57,009 nt of DNA, from assembly GCA_002307235.1 (NCBI GenBank), contig DBTV01000046.1, positions 2,978 through 59,986 on the forward strand. The letters are read 5' to 3'. The notes beneath the pieces were generated by a model. That model was not told the origin of the DNA. It saw only the letters and a program-made list of their open reading frames with translations, and made no database searches. The translations under genes were made by a program, and so were the position numbers. Shown piece by piece: positions 43,558 to 52,555 of the stretch (within the stretch, counting starts at the first letter, position 1; every line of letters begins with the position of its first letter). Source of the DNA: Acidobacteriaceae bacterium UBA1307 (lineage in GTDB: Bacteria > Acidobacteriota > Terriglobia > Terriglobales > Acidobacteriaceae).

Positions 43558-44286
43558 ATGGACACACTGATTGCGGAAGGCATCGCGAAGTCGTACAAGG
43601 GCCGCCAGGTGGTGCGTGGCGTTGACCTGCGCATCTCGCGAGGCGAGGTGGTTGGCCTGTTGGGGCCGAATGGCGCGGGCAAGACGACCAGCTTTTATAT
43701 GATCGTCGGTCTGGTTGCGCCCGAGCATGGCCGCGTGATGGTCGACGAGACCGACATTACGCGCACGCCGATGTATCTGCGCGCGCGCAACTTCGGCATC
43801 AGCTATCTGCCGCAGGAGCCCTCCGTCTTTCGCAAGCTCACCGTTGAGGAAAACATCGTGGGCGTGCTTGAGGCGCAACCGCTCGGCAGCCGCGAGCGCC
43901 GTGACCGCGCCGAACGGCTGATTGGCCAGCTCAACCTCGGCCACATTCGCCAAACGCGCGGCTATGCGCTGTCGGGCGGCGAACGGCGCCGGGTCGAGAT
44001 TGCCCGTGCGCTCTGTATCCAGCCGAACTTTATCCTGCTCGACGAGCCGTTCAGCGGCATCGATCCCATCGCTGTGCTCGAGTTGCAGAAGATCATCTTC
44101 GATCTGAAGGCCAGCGGCATCGGGATTCTGATCACCGACCACAATGTGCGCGAGACCCTGAGCGTGACGGATCGCGCCTACATTATTGCCGACGGAAAGA
44201 TCTTCCGTTCGGGCACGCCGCACGAGTTGGGCAATGACGTCGAGGTGCGGCGCGTTTATCTGGGCGAGGGATTTTCACTCAATTAA
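43558..44286 (+). CDS. lptB: LPS-export ABC transporter ATP-binding protein
   Basis: An ATPase of 242 residues that powers LPS extraction from the inner membrane with LptFG. Motifs: Walker A GLLGPNGAGKTTSFYMI, signature LSGGERRRVEIARAL, Walker B FILLDEPFSGIDP, and H-loop ITDHNVRETLS. The LptB-specific PQEPSVFRKLTVEENI Q-loop region is present. Third gene of the cluster after the LptC-like gene, with rpoN 199 bp downstream, which is a widely conserved order. Confidence 0.97.
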   Translation: MDTLIAEGIAKSYKGRQVVRGVDLRISRGEVVGLLGPNGAGKTTSFYMIVGLVAPEHGRVMVDETDITRTPMYLRARNFGISYLPQEPSVFRKLTVEENIVGVLEAQPLGSRERRDRAERLIGQLNLGHIRQTRGYALSGGERRRVEIARALCIQPNFILLDEPFSGIDPIAVLELQKIIFDLKASGIGILITDHNVRETLSVTDRAYIIADGKIFRSGTPHELGNDVEVRRVYLGEGFSLN

Positions 44287-44380
44287 GATGTTGTGTAATC
44301 ATGCATGAGGTTCTGTCAAGCAAGAGGGATGCAAGTGTGGAAAACTGGTTCCATATCGACATTCCTATCTTTATAAATGC

Positions 44381-44456
44381 CTAATCCGAAACCTTAGAGG
44401 GGTAAAAATTGCTCTTTGACGCTAAGGTTTTTCTCACATGTGTAGACTCGGATTAG
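44381..44456. repeat. Nested inverted repeat over the rpoN promoter region
   Basis: CTAATCCGA (44381-44389) pairs with TCGGATTAG (44448-44456), and AAACCTTAG (44389-44397) pairs with CTAAGGTTT (44422-44430). The left arms are adjacent, while the right arms are split by 17 bp, so the structure is a bulged cruciform. A TTGACG (44416) lies inside it, which is a possible -35 of rpoN. Confidence 0.45.
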
Positions 44457-44485
44457 TTCAATAAGCTCAAACGGAAACCAATTCT

Positions 44486-46108
44486 ATGGCGCTGCTGCAA
44501 CCAAAACTTACGCTGAAGGTGGCACAACGTCAGATCCTGACCCCGGGACTGATGCAGATGGTCAGCGTTCTGGCTTTGAATAAGCTGGAACTCAAGGAGA
44601 TGATCGATGCCGAAATGGTCGAGAATCCCGTCCTTGAAGAGATTGACGAGTCTGTTCCGATGCTGGATGAAGTGGCCGGCAAACAGGAACGCGACGAACG
44701 CGAAGATCGCATTGAGCTGGCCGAGCGGAACGAGGAAGCGCCGGCGGTTACCGCCAAGGACCCATTCGACGAGATCGATTTCGGTTCCTATTTCCAGGAG
44801 TATCTCGATCCCGGTTACCGTACGCAGCCGGAGTACGAAGAGGAAGAGAGGCCGTCGTTTGAAAACTTCCTCTCTCAGCCAACGACTCTGGCCGATCATC
44901 TGGCGTGGCAACTGGGGGCGCTGAGCCTCGATCAGGCCGAGCAGTTCGCCGCCGATTTCATCATCGGCAATCTGAACGAAGACGGTTATCTGGCCGCGAG
45001 CGACGAGGAGTTGGCCGAGTCCTTTCTGGTGCCGGAGTCGATTGCCCCGGTCGGTGAAGTGGCGCGGGAAAGCGACGAGGACCGCGCGCTGGCGCTCGAT
45101 CTGGTGCGCGTCGGCATTGCCCAGGTGCAGAAGCTCGATCCGGCCGGCATCGCCGCGCATGATCTGCGCGAGTGCCTGCTGTTGCAAATCGCCGCGCAGG
45201 AGCAGGAGTTTCATCAGGTTTATTCGCGCCCGACGGCCGTTGAAGAGGATCCGCATCGCAGCTTCCGCGCCGAGGCCGAGGCGCAACTGGAAGCGCGCCG
45301 TCGCTCCATGGAAGTTGGTGCGCTGATCGTGGATCGCTATCTGCCCCTGTTGCAGAAGCGCGACGTGAAGGATCTGGCCAAGGTGGCGCAGGTGACCGTC
45401 GAGGAGGCCCATGCGGCCATCGAGTATGTGCGCACGCTCGATCCGCGTCCGGGCCGACTCTATAATCGCGAGCAGACGCGACTGATTGAGCCTGATGTGG
45501 TCTTCCTGAAAAATGGGGGTGAATGGCAGGTCTCGATGAACGAAGAGGATCTGCCCAGTCTGCGGCTCAGCCAGCGTTATCGCCGCATGCTCACGGCCGA
45601 AAACACCGAGAAGGAAGTCAAGGAGTACGTCAAGGAGCGCTTTCGCTCGGCACTGCAATTGATGCGCAACATTGCGCAGCGCAAGAGCACGATCCTCAGG
45701 ACCTGCGAGGTGATCGTGCGTCGGCAAGCGGACTTCCTTGAGCATGGCATCGAGGCCTTGCACCCGATGATGATCAAGGAGGTTGCCGAGGAGATCGGCG
45801 TCCATCCTTCGACGGTCAGCCGCGCGGTCGCCAACAAATACGCGCATACGCCGCAGGGCGTGCTCGAGCTGCGTTCCTTCTTCTCCGAGGGCTCGAATGG
45901 GCCTGAGGGAGCCGACACGCCGCTGCTCGTGCTCAAGCGCAAGGTGCGCAAGTTCATTGAAGAGGAGAACCCGCGCAAGCCGCTCACCGACGATCAACTG
46001 GCGGCGATGCTGCAGACGCAGGGGATTCAGATCACGCGGCGCACGGTGGCAAAGTATCGAGAGGACATGAACATTCCTTCGACGCATCAACGCCGCAAGC
46101 GCGATTAG
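44486..46108 (+). CDS. rpoN: RNA polymerase sigma-54 factor
   Basis: Sigma-54 of 540 residues, which directs enhancer-dependent promoters. The N-terminal activator-interacting domain is Gln/Leu-rich (QRQILTPGLMQMVSVLALNK). The acidic linker is long (about 50-120), and the core-binding region follows. The HTH contains EIGVHPSTVSRAVANKYAHT, and the RpoN box is TRRTVAKYREDMNIP near the C-terminus. The last residues are a basic tail. It is slightly longer than many homologues because of the acidic segment. No hpf gene follows, unlike in proteobacteria, and a terminator closes the unit. Confidence 0.97.
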   Translation: MALLQPKLTLKVAQRQILTPGLMQMVSVLALNKLELKEMIDAEMVENPVLEEIDESVPMLDEVAGKQERDEREDRIELAERNEEAPAVTAKDPFDEIDFGSYFQEYLDPGYRTQPEYEEEERPSFENFLSQPTTLADHLAWQLGALSLDQAEQFAADFIIGNLNEDGYLAASDEELAESFLVPESIAPVGEVARESDEDRALALDLVRVGIAQVQKLDPAGIAAHDLRECLLLQIAAQEQEFHQVYSRPTAVEEDPHRSFRAEAEAQLEARRRSMEVGALIVDRYLPLLQKRDVKDLAKVAQVTVEEAHAAIEYVRTLDPRPGRLYNREQTRLIEPDVVFLKNGGEWQVSMNEEDLPSLRLSQRYRRMLTAENTEKEVKEYVKERFRSALQLMRNIAQRKSTILRTCEVIVRRQADFLEHGIEALHPMMIKEVAEEIGVHPSTVSRAVANKYAHTPQGVLELRSFFSEGSNGPEGADTPLLVLKRKVRKFIEEENPRKPLTDDQLAAMLQTQGIQITRRTVAKYREDMNIPSTHQRRKRD

Positions 46109-46129
46109 TTTTTTCTTTCTTTAATGCGG

Positions 46130-46160
46130 AAGCGCGAGGCCATGGAGCCCCGCGCTTTTC
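46130..46160 (+). terminator. Intrinsic terminator after rpoN
   Basis: An 11-bp stem (46130-46140 with 46147-46157, one mismatch) closes a 6-nt loop and is followed by TTTTC, about 20 bp after the rpoN stop. Confidence 0.78.
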
Positions 46161-46174
46161 TGTGTGTGCACATT

Positions 46175-47857
46175 CTATTTGCGTTCGTAGATGATCTTGC
46201 CATCGAAGACGGTGAGGTAGACCTTCGTCTCCTCAATGCGCTCGGGAGCGATTGAAAAAATATCTTCGGAGAGAACGACGAGATCGGCGAGCTTGCCTGC
46301 TTGAATTGAGCCTTTGATCTTTTCCTGATCTTCGGCATAGGCCGAGCCCAGGGTGTAGGCGTGCACGGCCTGGGCAACGGTGAGCCGCTCCTCTGGAACC
46401 CAGCCGTCGGGATGCTGGCCGTCGAGGGTGCGCCGCGTGACGGCGGCGTAGATGCCAGCTACGGGATCGAGTGGCGCCACGGGCCAGTCGGAACCGAAGG
46501 CCAACGTTGCGCCTGCATCGAGCAGCGAGCGCCAGGCAAAGCTGGTGCGTACGCGATCGGGGCCCAGATAGGGCTCGGCCCAGCGGCCGTCGTCGATGGC
46601 GTGATAGGGCTGCATTGATGCGATGACGCCGAGTTGCGCGAAGCGCGCGAGGTCGGCGCGATGCAGGTGCTGCACATGCTCAATGCGCGGACGCCGATCA
46701 GCGGGGCCGTCTTCTTTTTCAAGCCGCGCATAGAGGTCGAGCAGTGTGCGATTGGCGCGGTCGCCGATGGCGTGAATGGAAAGCTGCAGCCCGGCACGAT
46801 CTGCCGAGCGCATCTGCGCATAGAACTTTTCCTGGTCCAGCAGATCAGGGCTGGCGAGCCCGGTGTTGCCAGGCGCATTCGAGAAGGGCGCATCCATCCA
46901 CGCCGTTGCGGAACCGAGTGCGCCGTCGGCAAAGGCCTTGAGATTGCCGAGCCGCAGACTGGGCGTACCGAAGGGCGCTTCGAGGCCGACCGCAACGAGC
47001 TTCTGCACATCACGCACCGGCATCGACGCATAGATGCGCACGGTGAGCTCACCCGCACGCTCAAATTTTTGAAACTCGCGAAAGTTCTCAGGCTGGCCCT
47101 CATCCTCGCTGGTGTCGGCCATGTTCTGCACGCTGGTGACGCCGTGCGCGGCGGCCTCATGCAACGCGGCGCGCATGGCCTGGTCTTTTTCCGCAGACGA
47201 GAGGGGTGGCATGACGCGCATCACCAGTGCCGTGGCCGCGTCCTTCAGAATGCCGGTGGGGTTGCCTTGCGTATCGCGTTCGATTGTGCCGCCCGCAACA
47301 TCAGGCGTGTTCTGATTAATGCCGGCCAGCTTGAGCGCCAGCGCATTGGCCAGTGCCATGTGTCCATCGCTGCGCCACAGCAGTGCGGGATGATCGCCGC
47401 AGACATCATCGATCGTGGCGTGCGTCGGTGTGACGGCAGGCGTCCAACGGTGATGGTCCCAGTTGCCGTTGCGCAGCCACGCGCCCGCGGGCTGCTTCTG
47501 CGCGAAGGCCGCAATGCGTGCGCGAAAATCGTCCACGCTGTTGGCCTCGTGTAGATGCGCGCCAATGAGCATGCCGCCACCGCCGAGAAAATGCACATGC
47601 GCATCGTTGAAGCCGGGGAGCAGCAATCGTCCGTCGAGGTCGATGATGCGCGTCTGCGCGCCAGCCAGCATGCGTATCTCTTCACTCGAACCGACGGCGA
47701 GAATTTTTTCACCGCTCATGGCAACGGCCTCGGCCGTCGGTTGTGCAGGATTTTCTGTCCACACCTTGCCGTTGACGAAGATCAGCGATGGCTGCTGCGC
47801 TGGAGCCATCGCGCAACAGGCGGCAAGCAGGGAAACAGCGGGAATCGGACTCTTCAT
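46175..47857 (-). CDS. Exported amidohydrolase (YtcJ-like, amidohydrolase 3 family)
   Basis: A protein of 560 residues with a short signal peptide (VSLLAACCAMAPAQQ; the Cys pair could allow lipidation, but no clear lipobox was read). The domain has the metal motif LPGFNDAHVHFLGGGG, DHHRWTPAVTPTHATIDD, LQLSIHAIGDRANRTLLDLY, PRIEHVQHLH and LAFGSDWPVAPLDP. YtcJ-like members hydrolyse amide or N-formyl bonds of unknown metabolites, so the substrate is open. The start at 47857 has GAGGAG upstream and begins the signal peptide. Divergent from the DUF362 gene. Confidence 0.92.
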   Translation of the reverse strand: MKSPIPAVSLLAACCAMAPAQQPSLIFVNGKVWTENPAQPTAEAVAMSGEKILAVGSSEEIRMLAGAQTRIIDLDGRLLLPGFNDAHVHFLGGGGMLIGAHLHEANSVDDFRARIAAFAQKQPAGAWLRNGNWDHHRWTPAVTPTHATIDDVCGDHPALLWRSDGHMALANALALKLAGINQNTPDVAGGTIERDTQGNPTGILKDAATALVMRVMPPLSSAEKDQAMRAALHEAAAHGVTSVQNMADTSEDEGQPENFREFQKFERAGELTVRIYASMPVRDVQKLVAVGLEAPFGTPSLRLGNLKAFADGALGSATAWMDAPFSNAPGNTGLASPDLLDQEKFYAQMRSADRAGLQLSIHAIGDRANRTLLDLYARLEKEDGPADRRPRIEHVQHLHRADLARFAQLGVIASMQPYHAIDDGRWAEPYLGPDRVRTSFAWRSLLDAGATLAFGSDWPVAPLDPVAGIYAAVTRRTLDGQHPDGWVPEERLTVAQAVHAYTLGSAYAEDQEKIKGSIQAGKLADLVVLSEDIFSIAPERIEETKVYLTVFDGKIIYERK

Positions 47858-48023
47858 GCACTCTCCTCGAGCGAAATCCAGAGCGACAAAACAATGGATT
47901 TGCCTGCATTGTAGCGCCTTGTGCGGCAGAAGTGTGGATGCAGGCGTTGTATGTGCTCTATTTCGGACGGTCGCTTGCGGCACCAACGTGCGATCATGTT
48001 CGTAACGATGGGAGGAGGCTCAC

Positions 48024-49034
48024 ATGCATGGAAAGATATTGCGTCGCAATTTTTTGAAAGATGGAGCGATGGCTCTGGGCGTTGTGGCAGCCACGAATGC
48101 CAGTGAGATGGCGCATGCCGCGCTTGATGCGGGCAAAACGCCGGTTTACTTCACGCGCGATCTCAGCACCACCGGACTGCTGAAGATCTACGCGAAGATC
48201 CATGAAGAGATGACGGGCAAGGTCGCCATCAAGCTGCACACCGGCGAGCCGCATGGGCCGAATCTGTTGCCCATCGAGTTCATTCGCGCACTGCAGGCGC
48301 GGGTTCCGAACAGCTCCATCGTCGAGTGCAATGTGCTCTATCCGAGTCCGCGCCAGAAGACGGAAACGCATCGCGAGGTGCTCAAGACCAACGGCTTCGA
48401 CTTCTGCCCGGTGGACATCATGGATGCAGACGGCGCGACCATGCTGCCGATCAAGGGCCTGCGCGCGTTCTTCGATGCGCCGCTGCCGGCGGGCAAGCCG
48501 CGGCCCTACACGCCGGGCGCGCATCTCTATGAAATCGCCGTGGGCAAGCATCTGCTCAACTACGATTCGTTGCTGGTCTACACGCACTTCAAAGGGCACA
48601 CCATGGGCGGCTTCGGTGGATCGCTCAAAAATATTGCGATCGGTTGCGTCTCGGGCCAACTCGGCAAGCGACAGATTCACGGCGAGGGCTGGCCGCGCGG
48701 CGAAGAGTTTCTGGAGCGCATGGTCGAATCGGGCAAGGGCATTGTCGACCACTTCGGCGAGCACATCACCTACATCAATGTGCTCAAAAATATCTCGGTC
48801 GATTGCGACTGCGATGCGCACGGTGCCAAGCCTACCTGCAACGACATCGGCATCCTCGGATCGCGCGATATTCTGGCCATCGACAAGGCCTCGGTCGACC
48901 TCGTTTATCAGCAGCCCGAGGCGCAACGGCACGACATCGCCGAGCGCATCGAATCGCGCAAGGGCCTGCATCAACTCGAATACATGAAGGCTCTCAAGAT
49001 GGGCAACGATCAGTACGAACTGATTCCGGTGTAG
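48024..49034 (+). CDS. Tat-exported DUF362-family protein
   Basis: A protein of 336 residues. The N-terminus MHGKILRRNFLKDGAMALGV is a twin-arginine signal (RRNFLK) with a hydrophobic region to about residue 30. The body is DUF362 (GKVAIKLHTGEPHGPNLLPI, THFKGHTMGGFGGSLKNIAI), a family often fused to ferredoxins. Here there is no ferredoxin domain, but the cysteines DCDCDAHGAKPTC near residue 265 and others could hold a metal. Export by Tat suggests a folded cofactor. GGAGGAGG lies before the ATG. Function unknown. It is divergent from the amidohydrolase and followed by a bidirectional terminator. Confidence 0.88.
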   Translation: MHGKILRRNFLKDGAMALGVVAATNASEMAHAALDAGKTPVYFTRDLSTTGLLKIYAKIHEEMTGKVAIKLHTGEPHGPNLLPIEFIRALQARVPNSSIVECNVLYPSPRQKTETHREVLKTNGFDFCPVDIMDADGATMLPIKGLRAFFDAPLPAGKPRPYTPGAHLYEIAVGKHLLNYDSLLVYTHFKGHTMGGFGGSLKNIAIGCVSGQLGKRQIHGEGWPRGEEFLERMVESGKGIVDHFGEHITYINVLKNISVDCDCDAHGAKPTCNDIGILGSRDILAIDKASVDLVYQQPEAQRHDIAERIESRKGLHQLEYMKALKMGNDQYELIPV

Positions 49035-49050
49035 CGACGACGCAAAAGAA

Positions 49051-49090
49051 AAACGCGCGGCGAAAATTTCTCGCCGCGCGTTTTTTTTCT
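49051..49090. terminator. Bidirectional terminator between the DUF362 gene and glyS
   Basis: A perfect 13-bp stem (49051-49063 with 49071-49083) closes a 7-nt loop and has T-runs on both strands (eight T after it on the plus strand). It serves the convergent DUF362 and glyS genes. Confidence 0.92.
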
Positions 49091-49108
49091 TGGGTCTTGG
49101 TTGAGAGC

Positions 49109-51274
49109 TTATGCCGTGACGATCTCCGAAAAATCGGCGATGGTCGAAAAGCCCGTGAGAATGCCGTCGATCAGCGAGAGATTTGCGCCGCGCACGGCCT
49201 CGTCCTTGTCGAGTACCATCACCTTGTCGAAGAAGGCATCAACGGTCGGGCGTAGCGTGGCGATTTGCGCCAGAGCCTCGGCGTAGTTATGCGCCTCGCG
49301 CAATGCGGCGACCTTCGGTGCAAGAGTCTCTGCGGCCTGCGCGAGTTGCTGCGCCTCTGCGGCCACGGTCACGGAAGAGCTCGCCTGAAGGGCAAATCCC
49401 TTTTCGCTCGCCTGGTGCACGATGTTCTTGATGCGCTTGAAGGCAGCGGAAACCGCGGCGAAGTCTTCGCCGCCACGCACGGCGGTCAGCGCTTCGGCAC
49501 GGGCAATCGCGTCGCGCACATCGTCCGAACCCGCAGCCAGCACGGCGTTCACCACGTCGTAGCTGAAGCCCTTCACATCCTTCAGGTAGAAGTGCAGACG
49601 CTCGAGCAAAAACGCTGAGACCGCTGTTAATGTTTGGTGAGAATCAATGTCTCTCATACCAGACACCGTGATACCATTTTGATCGGTTCGCACTTCTCCG
49701 GTATACGACTCCAATACATCTCTTAGCGTTAGTGGAAGCTGCGATTCTGCAAGTATCTTTACAATTCCATTCGCAGCGCGGCGCAACGCGAAGGGATCCT
49801 TCGATCCGGTCGGCGCCATGTTGATCCCAAACATGCCGACGATGGTCTGGATGCGGTCGGCGAGGCCGAGCAACTGACCTTCGATGGTTGCGGGAATCCT
49901 GTCCTCGATCGAAGCCGGCGTGTACTGGTCATAGATCGCTTGCGCAACCGTTTCGCCCAGTCCCTGCGCACGTGCGTAGAGTCCGCCGATGATGCCTTGC
50001 AACTCGGTGAACTCCTTGACAAGCTCCGTGGTGAGATCGGTCTTGGCCAAACTAACAGCCCTATGCAAAGCTGCATAATCGCAAGCGTCATTGATAAGAC
50101 TTTTTGACCTGGCTTGAAATGCATCGTATAAACGATTAGCCACCGCCAGATTCTGCTTGGTCTTCCACGCGTAGCTGCCCAGCTTCTTCTGGAAGGTCAC
50201 GTTCTTCAAGCTATCAACGCGCTCTGCGAGCGGCGTTTTCTGATCCACATCCCAGAAGAAACGCGCATCCTTGAAGCGTGCGCGGAGCACCTTCTGGTTG
50301 CCGTGCTGAATGGTGGCGTAGCCTTCCTGGTCAACCTCGATGTTGAGCACGGCGAGGAAGTGCGGCGCGAGTTTTCCATCGGCCGCCTCGACCGCGAAGT
50401 ATTTCTGGTGGTCGCGCATCACCGTGACCAGCACCTCTTCGGGCAGCGCCAGATACTCCGGCTCGAAGTTGCCGAGGATCACCGTCGGCCACTCGGTCAG
50501 ATGCACAACAGTTTCAAGCAGCGCGTCATCACTGCGCCAGCGCGCGCCAGCAACCGTGTGCGTGGCCGCGTCGAGCGCCTTTGTGATCTTGGTGCGACGT
50601 TCCTGCACATCGACCAGAACCTTGGCCGCGCGCAGCGTCTCGGCATAGCTTTTCGCCGAAGCAATCACAACCGGATTTTCCCCGTGCAGATCCTGATGCA
50701 GAATGCGGTGGCCTCGGCTGGTGTTGCCCGCCGTGATGCCTGCAATCTCCACCGGCACGATGGTCGCATCGAGCAGCGCGACGATCCAGCGCACCGGGCG
50801 CACAAACCGCTCCGGCTTGCCCGCGCGCCAGTACATATTTTTCGGCCAATAGAGCGCGAGCACTTCCTTGGGCAGATCGGCGGTGAGAATCTCGGTCGAC
50901 GTGTGCCCCGGCCGCTTCACGGTCACGCCGACGTACTCGCCCTTGGGCGTGGTGACCTTTTCGAGCGCGGTGACGGCAACGCCCGCCTTCTTCGCGAAGG
51001 CCTGCGCGGCTCCGGTCGGTTCGCCATCCTTGAAGGCGATCTTCCACGAGGGGCCAGTCATCTGCTCTTCGGTGTCAGCCTGTCCGGGCAAAACGCCCTC
51101 GACCACGACGGCCAGTCGGCGCGGCGTCGAATAGGTGGTGACCTTGCCATCGGCGGCGAGCAGTCGCTCGCGGTGCAGCAGGTCGTGGACGCGGCGACCT
51201 AGCTCGGCCTCCGCCTGGGCAATCATGCGGGCGGGAATTTCGTCCATCCCGATCTCGAACAGAAAATCTGCCAT
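49109..51274 (-). CDS. glyS: Glycyl-tRNA synthetase beta subunit
   Basis: A protein of 721 residues, the tRNA-recognising subunit of the heterotetrameric glycyl-tRNA synthetase. It begins ADFLFEIGMDEIPARMIAQA and has LTEWPTVILGNFEPEYLALP, KLGSYAWKTKQNLAVANRLY, PTGSKDPFALRRAANGIVKI and the C-terminal DALR-like region. All conserved blocks are present. Two stretches (about 49620-49770 and 50040-50160) are clearly lower in GC than the rest: 49621-49680 has 25 of 60 G/C against 41 of 60 in 49501-49560. This suggests mosaic origin. It lies downstream of glyQ by about 190 bp on the same strand. Confidence 0.96.
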   Translation of the reverse strand: MADFLFEIGMDEIPARMIAQAEAELGRRVHDLLHRERLLAADGKVTTYSTPRRLAVVVEGVLPGQADTEEQMTGPSWKIAFKDGEPTGAAQAFAKKAGVAVTALEKVTTPKGEYVGVTVKRPGHTSTEILTADLPKEVLALYWPKNMYWRAGKPERFVRPVRWIVALLDATIVPVEIAGITAGNTSRGHRILHQDLHGENPVVIASAKSYAETLRAAKVLVDVQERRTKITKALDAATHTVAGARWRSDDALLETVVHLTEWPTVILGNFEPEYLALPEEVLVTVMRDHQKYFAVEAADGKLAPHFLAVLNIEVDQEGYATIQHGNQKVLRARFKDARFFWDVDQKTPLAERVDSLKNVTFQKKLGSYAWKTKQNLAVANRLYDAFQARSKSLINDACDYAALHRAVSLAKTDLTTELVKEFTELQGIIGGLYARAQGLGETVAQAIYDQYTPASIEDRIPATIEGQLLGLADRIQTIVGMFGINMAPTGSKDPFALRRAANGIVKILAESQLPLTLRDVLESYTGEVRTDQNGITVSGMRDIDSHQTLTAVSAFLLERLHFYLKDVKGFSYDVVNAVLAAGSDDVRDAIARAEALTAVRGGEDFAAVSAAFKRIKNIVHQASEKGFALQASSSVTVAAEAQQLAQAAETLAPKVAALREAHNYAEALAQIATLRPTVDAFFDKVMVLDKDEAVRGANLSLIDGILTGFSTIADFSEIVTA

Positions 51275-51462
51275 GACGTATATCTCACTTGCCAGCGAAG
51301 GGAAAACAGCTCCGCCAGCTTCTAGCTCTTAGCCAGGGCGCGGCCTGCGCCGCGCCATTCTTTCTTTTGTGCAACGCTTCTCTGCAAACCCTGGCTGATT
51401 TCTCACTCGTAGCGATTGAAAAGCTACAAGCGAACAGCGCAAGGCTCGTCGCTACCAAGAAG

Positions 51463-52416
51463 CTAAGCCAACGCCTGCTGCGCCGCGTAAACCTTGGCGA
51501 CGCCGACCGACAGATTGCGAATGCGCGCAATCATGCCGACGCGCTCGGTCACCGAGATTGCGCCACGGGCATCGAGCAGGTTGAAGAGATTCGAGCACTT
51601 CAGCGCCAGCTCATAGGTGGCGATCAGCGGAAATCTTTTCTTGTCCTTCGTCGAAGCATTCTCGTCAACGAGAATAAGATTTGCGCGGTCGATCAGAGCC
51701 TGCGCTTCGGCCTCGTAGCTGTTGAAGTGCTCCCAGAGCCGCTTCACATCCGCTTCCTCGAAGTTGTAGACCGAATATTGCAGCTCATCGGCCAGACGCA
51801 CGTCGCCGTAGGTCACCTCGGCGCCGGTCTCCGGGTCGCGCGACCAGACCACGTCGTAGACCGAATCGACATCCTGCATGAAGGCGGCGAGGCGCTCGAG
51901 TCCGTAGGTCAGCTCCGCGCAGATCGGGTCCAGATCGAGTCCGCCGCACTGCTGGAAGTAGGTGAACTGCGTGATCTCCATGCCGTCCATCATGACCTGC
52001 CAGCCGACGCCCCAGGCGCCGACCGTCGGGCCTTCCCAGTTGTCCTCTTCGAACTTGAGGTCGTGCTTGCTGAGGTCGATGCCGATGGCTTCGAGCGACT
52101 GCAGGTACAGCTCCTGCACGTTGACCGGTGGCGGCTTCAGAATCAGTTGGAACTGGGTGTGACGGAAGAGCCGGTTGGGGTTCTCGCCGTAGCGGCCGTC
52201 GGCCGGCCGGCGCGAAGGCTGCGCATAACCGACGCGATAGGGCTTGGGGCCGAGAACGCGCAAAAAGGTTTCGGGCGCCATGGTGCCAGCGCCAACCTCG
52301 ACGTCAAAAGGTTGCTGCAGAATGCAGCCGCGCGCCGCCCAGAAACTCTGAAGGCGGAACAGCAGCTCCTGAAAGGTAAGCGCACTCGCTTGGGGCGCTG
52401 ATGAACATGTAGACAC
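51463..52416 (-). CDS. glyQ: Glycyl-tRNA synthetase alpha subunit
   Basis: The class-II catalytic alpha subunit of the (alpha-beta)2 glycyl-tRNA synthetase, about 317 residues. Motifs: LTFQELLFRLQSFWAARGCI, LQQPFDVEVGAGTMAPETFL, RVGYAQPSRRPADGRYGENP, RLFRHTQFQLILKPPP, VGAWGVGWQVMMDGMEITQF and LDLDPICAELTYGLERLAAF. GTG at 52416 is preferred (GAGAG 8 nt upstream); TTG at 52422 is possible. An extension of the frame to 52515 lies inside the inverted repeat and is not part of the gene. glyS follows on the same strand. Confidence 0.96.
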   Translation of the reverse strand: MSTCSSAPQASALTFQELLFRLQSFWAARGCILQQPFDVEVGAGTMAPETFLRVLGPKPYRVGYAQPSRRPADGRYGENPNRLFRHTQFQLILKPPPVNVQELYLQSLEAIGIDLSKHDLKFEEDNWEGPTVGAWGVGWQVMMDGMEITQFTYFQQCGGLDLDPICAELTYGLERLAAFMQDVDSVYDVVWSRDPETGAEVTYGDVRLADELQYSVYNFEEADVKRLWEHFNSYEAEAQALIDRANLILVDENASTKDKKRFPLIATYELALKCSNLFNLLDARGAISVTERVGMIARIRNLSVGVAKVYAAQQALA

Positions 52417-52497
52417 AGGCAATTCTCTCTTGACAGAACTCGGTTTCCATTTTAGCAGGGCAGGGAAATTCAAACGGCAAACGCGTGGGATGGGGGA

Positions 52498-52555
52498 GCT
52501 AGGGTGTATCGCCATAGAGCAGCGAGTCAGTTGGTATATGGCGATACACCCTAGC
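52498..52555. repeat. 19-bp inverted repeat spanning the recO 3' end
   Basis: Perfect arms of 19 bp (52498-52516 and 52537-52555; core CTAGGGTGTATCGCCATA and its complement) flank a 20-bp spacer. The right arm contains the recO stop codon (52551-52553, minus strand). No T-run follows, so it is not a classic terminator. It lies between recO and glyQ, both leftward. Confidence 0.85.

Noticed and set aside
44453..46090. 545-codon open frame antisense to rpoN
   Set aside because: Opposite a clear sigma-54 gene, with no start signal or family likeness.
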